Assembly (NCBI GenBank): GCA_013398015.1
Contig: VZRR01003261.1
Coordinates: forward strand, 820,702-884,701
Length of the DNA stretch: 64,000 nucleotides
Direction of reading: 5' to 3'
Origin: Oreocharis arfaki
Lineage: Eukaryota > Chordata > Aves > Passeriformes > Paramythiidae
Shown here: in pieces, positions 40,901-49,900 of the stretch
How the letters are laid out: each line of letters begins with the position of its first letter
How positions within the stretch are numbered: position 1 is the stretch's first letter
Made by a program: the position numbers and the translations under genes
Notes under the pieces: generated by a model
What the model was told of the DNA's origin: nothing
What the model saw: the letters and a program-made list of their open reading frames with translations, nothing else
Database searches by the model: none

Positions 40901-43900
40901 CAGGGAAGCCGGGACTTGGCACGTCTCCAATGCAGCAGCACCACGGAGGTGCAGTAACCTGTCCTGGAAATTGGTACCTTGAATTCTCTGCTGCTGCTTA
41001 AGTCACAGCAGGTTTGCTGGCCGAGGCTTCTGCTTGAACAGCATCAGGCTTGGATTTTCTCTTAGTCTTTTGTCATTCATTTCCTGTCATTTTGGAAGAT
41101 CCTAAAATCTGGATTGCATTAAATTTGAAAATAGTACCCTCTGATTTGGGGTACCTAAAGCATACTAAAGGGGAGAGGCAAGAGTTGCCTGATATAAGTA
41201 ATGTTTAATTTTAAACATGTGCCATATGTCGTTTTCCTCCCTGGATTACACTCCCCATATGAAACCATCTGGCCTGCACTGTCTTCAGAAAAACACTCAA
41301 AAACTTGAGATAAAGATGTGATACAGATGTACCCAAAAGCACATTCTTAGAGTGGCTGCTCTGTGGTACCGTGTGCTCTGCATGGCTGGTACTGAACTGA
41401 AGTCTGTAGAACCCAGAGGTTGGTGCAGAGCACACAGAGTGGCAGTTTCCAATATTACCTGGGATTTTCAGCCATGAGGGGGAAAGTCTGATTTCTAAAA
41501 CCATTTATTTAACTGCACTTAGAGTAATAGTTTTGGTCACAGCTAACAAAAATCCAGTTTAGTATCTAAATAAAATGAGGGCTGTGGCTGCTATTTTCAA
41601 GACTTCTGATTTGTAATTGTTTGGTATAACTTTAGAACGGATATTTAATATATTAGTGAGTTACTGAGTAACTAGATGAAATGTAAGTTAAAATAAATAC
41701 GCTGATGCTGGTTTGCTGTTTTTATACTTGAAGAGAGAACATTTTACCCATGAAGTATCAGCCATCTTTTTGAGGCTCACTGAATGCAAGTGTAGTTTAG
41801 CAGAACCCATTGGTTCTTGTCACTGTCTTCTGCCTTCCAATGCAAGTCTCTTTTTATGCTTCATTTTCATTACCTTAATAAACCTCCTATGGATAAATAC
41901 ATTTTGTCTGCTATTTGACTTGTAACCGTTGCATACTAATTGATTGTGCCAAGGTAAGGCTAATTCACTTTGGGAAAAGAGCTTAATTTGCACTCCTTAT
42001 GTTGAATGTACATTATATGTAGTTTTCAGCTAAACAACCACTTCAGTGTTTAATAAATTAGTGCCCAGTAAATGCATCATAAATCTATAATTGTAAATAG
42101 CTGTCCTCATGACAGCATCCATCCACCAGTTGTGGTACAAAAGCATTATCTGCAATGAAAGACACATTCAAAAGGGGCTCTATTGCCTCTGTCAGTAGTA
42201 GAAGGTAGAAATTCTATTATCAGTGTATTGATTCCAGTCCTGTAATGTGCTTTTAGACCCCATTAAACTATTGTCAAAGTGCATTCACCAGAAGTTGAAA
42301 AAGGTACTTAATAATTTGCACATTAGACCTGCTAATTAGGGGAGCTGTGCCATCAACCTTATCTTCCAACCCCAAATAGCTTTTGATAAAGGTCTGTCTA
42401 ATGCAGTGATACCAGACTACATTTCAATTCTTGGGTCTCCTGCAGAAAATGGTGGCCAGTAGCAAAGTCTCAAAGGAGGTCAGCCTGTAGTTACAGTTAC
42501 AGGTACCTTCAAGCAGCTGTGTATATTGATTTAATTTTTCCTTTTATCTTTTAGATCAGATGCTTATGACAAGCTTATGAGAATAAGGTTAACAAATTCC
42601 AGAAAATGCCTTCCCTGTTCAGACCTCTCTCCCTCCCCTTCTTTCAGTGAGGAACGCGAGTTTTGTGGTTGTCCAGAGGAGGAGGGAGATGCCATTCCTC
42701 TTCCTTCAGACATGTTGGATACTGTACTCCAGAAACTCTGTTTGAAAGTATCAGTCTCAAACACTGATGCGTGAGAGTACATGGATCAGAAGTTAAGTGT
42801 GATCAGGAGATTCCATAAATGAAAGTGTAAAAGCACAAATCCACAGAGAAGCACTATAATATATATGGTAGCAGCTTCTGTGAAACCCATACAGTGTAGA
42901 ACTTGGTGTTGGGACACCTTCTTGGGCTTTTTAAACAGGTGGGAATGCCATTGCTGTCACTGAAAATATGCTTACTCACCAAAGGGGAGTTCTTTGCCTT
43001 AAATTTCTTTGGGGGAAAATTCTGAAGTGTTAAAAATAGTTTTGAAAGTTTCTGTCTTGACATCCTCTTTGCTGGGTTATAGTGGCTTAGATGGATGATT
43101 TTAGAGGTTTTTCAGCAGCAAAGCAGTTAAGCTGAGGCTGAGCCTTCTCAGGCAGACTCATAACACTTGCAGAAAATGCATTCTTAGGCATTCATATGCA
43201 GCCTCCTACCTGGAACTCCTGCCTGAACATCTGGAAGGCAGGTGACAGGGAAAGAAAGGAAAAAAACCTTTATCGACTTGCTTTCAAAATGGGGAAAAGC
43301 TGTAGGGGTGGTGTGACCAAAAGTGATCAGAGCCCAAGAGAAAAGATACTCATCTTGTAGGAGTTCTTGAATATCTGTAAGAGCTTTGTGAAATTGCACT
43401 GGAGGTTCTGTGATTCCCTGAAGAGATAACGTGTCTTATGTCTTCATCCGGGACTTTTGTGTCCCCTTTTGGTATTTTCCGTTCTTTTTGAAGATGCACT
43501 TTGTGAGTAGGGAATCAAATTTGTCTGAATAATCTGAGTACTTACCTAAATTACATCTGTGGTATGATTGCCTTTGGTAAATGCGATTTTGATTACAAAC
43601 CAAGTTAAAATGCTTTTTGTTTGTTTCTTTCAACTTAAATCTACAAAATAGAAGCTGAGGTGATGACACGGGGGGCTGTAGTTTTCTCGTGTGGCCTGTC
43701 CCAGGTAACCTGGGTTATTTTCTTGCCCCATCTAGTGGCCAAAACTGGATGGATAAAAGTAAAAACGAAGCTGATAAAGTGTTTAAGATGTATTAAGTTG
43801 TGGTATGTTTCATTTTTTTGAAAAGGAACTCTTCAACAATCATTCCTGACTTTTAGAATTAAGTGGGAATTCTACAATAGTCCCTTTAATGCCATGAAAA

Positions 43901-46900
43901 CACTGAATGACTGAAAAGTGGCCTGCATCTACGTTTACTTTAGTTTTATGGTTACCAAGTGTTACTGTTTTCTGTCTCCTGTTTTACATCCTTCTTAGCC
44001 TTTTTGGCATAATATATTTATTATTTGTGCTCTGTTATCCCTTTTGTTTTCGTCTTGGATGATACTTTGACAAAACAGTGGTAAAATTAACCTCACACTG
44101 ACAAACTCTGAAATGGATAGAAAACCCCAGGAAATGCAGTTGCTGAGTGCTGTACCCTTACTTGTGACAATGCAGGGCTCTGGGGAGGAAGGGGAGCTAC
44201 AGAAACATTGCTGGATCAGAAATCAAGATTTGCTACTTAAAAATGTAAAAATAAAAGGAATACTAGGATTTAAAACCAGAATACTTTGTCCTGTTTTCTA
44301 AAAATAGTGGTCAGAAAGAGAACACCACCTTTTTTTTCTTTGTTTTGCCAGAAGAACTTTATGGGGAGATAATAGCTTTTTATTATAGAATGAATACAGC
44401 TTTCCTGACATCCCTAGAGCACTGTGGAGCCAGTGCTATTACAATGCAAATGTAAATTAGTGTGTGTTCTGATTTCTGTTTGCTGGCCTGCAGGGAAGGT
44501 CAAAGATTTTACTTCACCTAGTGCTGGGATGAATCTTAAAATACAGCAGTTCTCTAGAACACCCTGCCAGTAGTTCCCTTTGGCTATTTTAGGAAGGAGG
44601 TCAGTTCAAGCATCTTGTAGTGTAAATACTGAGCTCACAGAAATTATTGTATGCACATGGAATGATATCTGTTAGTGTATTGCTGGTGTCCATATTCTTG
44701 AGAGATGCTTCATGAGTTACAATACAAATATGCTTTAATATGGTTTAATTCAATGTATCCATACCTCGGAGGGTGGGGTTGTATTAATTGGTGTCAAAAA
44801 CCCAAGGAATTCTACAGTTCTGCAAAACAAGTAGAGAAAGTTTGTAAGATTACAGTGAAGTGTTGGTAGTACTGAGGTCACAACACTGATCTGTTCATGT
44901 GGAACATCACTGGTTGCTCTGATCTTGTAAAGCTAAAGAGGACAAGAATTTAAGAAGAGAAGGCTTTCTGATCTTGTTAGGCTTTGTAAAAGGTATTTTA
45001 TAGGAGGAAATAAAAAAACCCCTGTCTTTAGTTCTGTGTAAAAGTCTCTGGGAAGATTAATGAAGTTGCTGCCCATAAGTAATACATCATGCATATATTT
45101 GAGGAAGAAGGAAGGGGTTGATTAAGCTCTTCAACACTGAAATAAGGACAATGGGTACGAACAAACTTTACCCTTTGGATTTGAAGTGAAAATTAGAATG
45201 CTTCTTGTCAATAATTGGATTAATCTGATGATTGACTTTCCAGTGACAGTAGTAAAATTACTACAGTGGGATGAAACACAGAGGAGAGAGCTCAGCACTG
45301 CAGGGGCCCTTTCTCATCAGCTGTTTCCACTGTGGTATGGAACATGTCCCATACTTCTATTAATACTCCTTGTGGACTTTACCAGTAAAAATACCCTCAC
45401 CCTCAGGCCAGTCAGTGGCCCCAGGCACAGTCCTGTACCCTCTGGAAATGGTCCTTGGCTGTGTCCCATGCCAGGCTCTGAGATGGGTGATCTCAGAGAG
45501 GGCCCTCCTAGGTTGGTGTCCCTGGTTCTTGCTGAGGGGGCCTTGCCCAAAGGGAGCAGGATAATGTGTACAGGATGTGAAATGGTGTCACCTACACTGA
45601 CACCTTCCTTTTGCTTAATTCTTGCAGGAGTAGGGTTTAAGCATAATCAGTACCTGCACACAGACATGGTGGAGTATTGAAGAGGTTTTTTACTGTAGGT
45701 GCTAACAAAAGCCAGAAGCTTGCAGCTGAATGTTTAAGGTGGGAAGTAAGACATATTTTTAACACCTATTGTAATTCAGGTTGTGGTAGCTTATCAAACA
45801 AAGTGGTAGATACTCCATCACAGGATTGCATGTCTCTAAAAAATGTGTTCTAACTCATTTGTGGATTTATTGAGTTAAATATAGGAATCTCTAGACAGAA
45901 TCCTCTCGCCTGTGTTATCTGGGAGGTCAGAATTCACAGATCTTAATGGTTTCTTTTGCCTTAAAGAGCTGTGAATCAAGGAAGAATCTGAATGCTCAAA
46001 AGCACTGTGAATTTTTAATCATAGCATTTTGCACATTCTGCTTAGTACAAGAACAGCTCACATTTAGGTAGCATGTTAGAAAAGAAACTGTTCATGTGTT
46101 TAATTCTCTGTGCTCTAAAGATGTTGTCATTACTACATACTGAAGTGCATAGTTGGGTTAAATGAAGAAATTGCTGACTCCAGAGTGTAGAAAAAAACCC
46201 CAGTTTTTGGAAGAGTTCAGAAGGTGACAGTATCTCAGCTTTTCAGGTTTTTTAAATTCTTCTCTCAAGTACTCTAATAATACCTTCCAATTGGGTTGCT
46301 GCTTAACAAAAATAACCTCATGTAGTAAAGAGTAGAATATGTGAAGGCCTATTGTATTTTAATAACAACTATCTTTGATCCTTGTTTATATCTTAATGCA
46401 ATTACAGCATCTTTAGTTTTGGGGTTTTTCTTTAAAAATTCTTCTATATTGAGGTACCTTGGTATACTTGAAGGACAAAAGTTGAGCTTCCCAGTAGAAA
46501 AACAACACTTGGCCTTGATTTGTTTGATTGGTTTTTTTTGCTTTCGTTGAATGTACTGAGCATGTACAACAGTATATTTTCAACAGTATGAATTGTGAAT
46601 GCTGAGCATTCTGCAAATCAGGCTTGGGTCATACTCTGAATTTTGACTCAGCAGACATTGCTTTACCATAATGTGACCCTGCAGAATTCACCAGCATCAG
46701 ACAGTTATTAGGGAAGAGCCCGTGCAGTCATGCACAGCTTCCCTAATCCAGCTGCAAGGAGTGAGCTCTGTGCTTTTACAGGCTACTCTCTCTTCCAGGA
46801 CACTTAGCAGTGAAGCTGGGGCAAGCTTGCCAAGGAAGGTATTTTCACCTCAGTTCTTGTCTGACTTGCACTGGTGAATTTGGTGTCACAGACAGCTCCT

Positions 46901-49900
46901 ATAAAAGAGCTCTGACTGAGTCTGCTCTCTGGTAATAACCCACAGGGCTGTGTCATGAGCTGCATTGGCAGCTGGAGGTCTGGGTGCACAGAATGTGCTC
47001 TTACACATAACCAGAAAAAATACCTACCTTTGTAACTCCTCAGAATCTTCTATCTTATTTTGAGGTGAATATTCCTGAGTGTATTCTAGTCAACTTCGAA
47101 TGGATACATCACTTACCTAGAGTGTTTTGCAGCCCCATTTCACAGTTAGAGCACAGCAGTGCAGTTTATCAGGGTGATGAGATGGCTGTGTTTGTAGGTG
47201 GTTGAGCTGAAGCCGGGTGGAAAGGACATTCCCGTGACCAGCGCCAACCGCATCGCGTACATCCACCTGGTGGCCGACTACAGGCTGAACAAGCAGATCC
47301 GGCAGCACTGCCTGGCTTTCCGGCAGGGGCTGGCCAACGTGGTGAACCTCGAGTGGCTTCGAATGTTTGATCAGCAGGAAATACAGGTACTTCTGCTCAA
47401 AGCTGCAGGAAACAATGGCTCTAAACAGAAATAATTGCTGATTTTTGCCTGTAATGTAATGGTCTAATTTCCTTTGCCATCAGGTTCTGACTTCTGGTGC
47501 ACAAGTTCCTATTAGTTTGGATGACCTTAAATCTTTCACAAACTATTCAGGTAAGCATATTTTGCTTGAGTAAAAAAATCTGTTCTGAATGACTTGGGAA
47601 TAAATAAACTTGCTTTTTATCCTGCCTGTTGCAGGGTCATTCTTGTTACCTTCGGCCACATTTGGTAAACGGGCCTAAAATTCATAAAATTGGCTAAAAT
47701 TACAACCCAGTTTTATAAATGCTGGGAAATTGAGATGTGCAGTTTATTTTATTCACACACTTAAATGCAAGTTTATAGCCAGATAATTCAAGGCTGTTTC
47801 TTTTCTAAATTAAAGTTAGTCAATGACTGTGTCTGGTTGATCTGAAAACAAGTCTGCAAATGGCTTTGGGGTAGTAGTTTCTACCACCACATTCAGATAT
47901 TTGCCATTTCTCAGACGGTCTGAAGAGAAAGTTCATATTTTTAGCTTTTAAGAATTTTTCTCTGCGTTTATCATGAATGTAATCAAAAAGTAGCTACTAA
48001 ATCACCAGTTCACATCTGGGCTTACCTCAGGGTAAGCAGATTCATTCAGTAACATCCTGGGGTCTTGCAGATTTTGTGCACTCTTGGAGTGAAAAGGCAA
48101 TAATCCAAAGTTACTAGCTAAATGCTAAACTAAATAAAATTAATTTAAAATAGGATTCAGTGAAGAAAACTGCATTTAAGAAACTGAGGGATATAGTAGC
48201 CAATGGTAAGCAATGAAACTGAAATTGCAGTGATCAGAGACTTGTAGGTACTGGGAGTTAGCAATAAAAGCCTGCTGGTTATAATATTTTCCCCAGACTT
48301 TTCAAGATTGCTGCTAGGTTTTCTGAAGAATTTATTTCTTACATAAAAATATTCTAGCTTTAAATCATTTTAATCTCATTGTAGGTGGCTACACAGCAGA
48401 CCATCCTGTAATTAAAATATTTTGGAGAGTTGTAGAAAGCTTCACTGATGAAGAGAAACGCAAACTACTCAAATTTGTAACGAGCTGCTCTCGACCGCCT
48501 CTTCTGGGGTTTAAGGTATGTCCTCGGATGTCCTGGCAAGCTTTTAAAAATGCTGCAGATGTTGATTCAAGTTCTTCTTGTCTAGGGATCTACAATTTGA
48601 GAATACTCATCCATGACTACAGAAACAGTTCCGTGTTTGCATTTCCATGCATAATAAGTACAGTTTTAAAATACGTAATGAAGTGTTCTGCTTCTTTCTA
48701 CTTTAACTGTGAAATTTGATAAGCCTACAAATCCATTGATTAGAGCACTTGCTGCATGTGGTGGAAGGTCCTTGCTGCCATTTCATGTGCAGAAGCAGAA
48801 TTGCTACCAGTTTCAAGCAACAGGTTGAGTTAAGCATAACATCTTCTAAGTCAGGCAAAAGAGAATTTAGGATATAAAAGCAGCTATTAAATTTGATCCT
48901 TTTAAATTAGCCATTTGAAGCAGGACATTCATTGTCTTCTCTTCTAATTCCCATTTATCTGCTTATAGGTCACAGCTCATTACCCTTAGTAGCAAAATAT
49001 TTAGCTAAAGTCTCCAGAGTGCTATTTACAGGGAAGCTTAAGTATGAAGAAAAATTTGCTGTACTGCTGATAAAACTAAAGAGGCCAAGGCAGGGTGAAG
49101 TCATTTTGAAACTAAGTTGTGGGGATATTCTGCCCATGAATTTCACTGGACTGCAAAATTTTGGCTAAGAACCATCCATTATGTCATTTCCCCTAAAATG
49201 TGGGAACATTCAATGCTGTGTGGTGGTGTTACCATGTGGATAGGCAACATCCTGTATCTTGAATATCTGTATTTTATATCTCAGTTACACTCCTTTTATA
49301 GACACCTAGGATTGGAACTGGCACTTTCAGCTGGTAACTGGTCTGACTGTTCTGTGTGCCAACTTCAGTATGAGATGAGTAATGTCTTAGACTCCCCAAA
49401 ACATGCTACGTAGATCCCCTTTAACAGTAAAGGGTGTTCATAGATTTGGATATGGAGACAGTGGAGATGGCTGTTGAATCACATGAATCCTGTCTAGGGT
49501 ATTTGTTGATTGATTTATGTGATTCCTTATTTAAAAGTCTGCAGGCATTTCTCCTGAACTCCTCAACTCTGTGTGATTATCATTGTACAGTATTCTGGCA
49601 ATGAATGGGATTTTAGAGGACATCAGAAAGAGCAATTGGAAAATTCTGGGATGAGACCAAGATAAAACAGTGCACATCAGTCATGTGAGGAAGGGAGAAT
49701 TGGGAAACAACTGGGGAAACCAATTAAGCAGAAGTTCCCATTTGTTGTCATCCTCTTTTAATTACGAGGGGAGAGGAGGAAATGCAGATGTAGGTACCCA
49801 GCTTTGAGGTAGCCAGTGTGACATTTGAAGAGACTGAGGAAGTGAATCAAGAGTCTAAAAATATTAAGGCTGACAGTGACACACATTCGAAAGAAGCTAA

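Noticed and set aside
45186..45680. 164-codon open frame on the plus strand
   Set aside because: Lies in a GC-richer intron patch, has no recognisable protein features and is not needed for UBE3C continuity.
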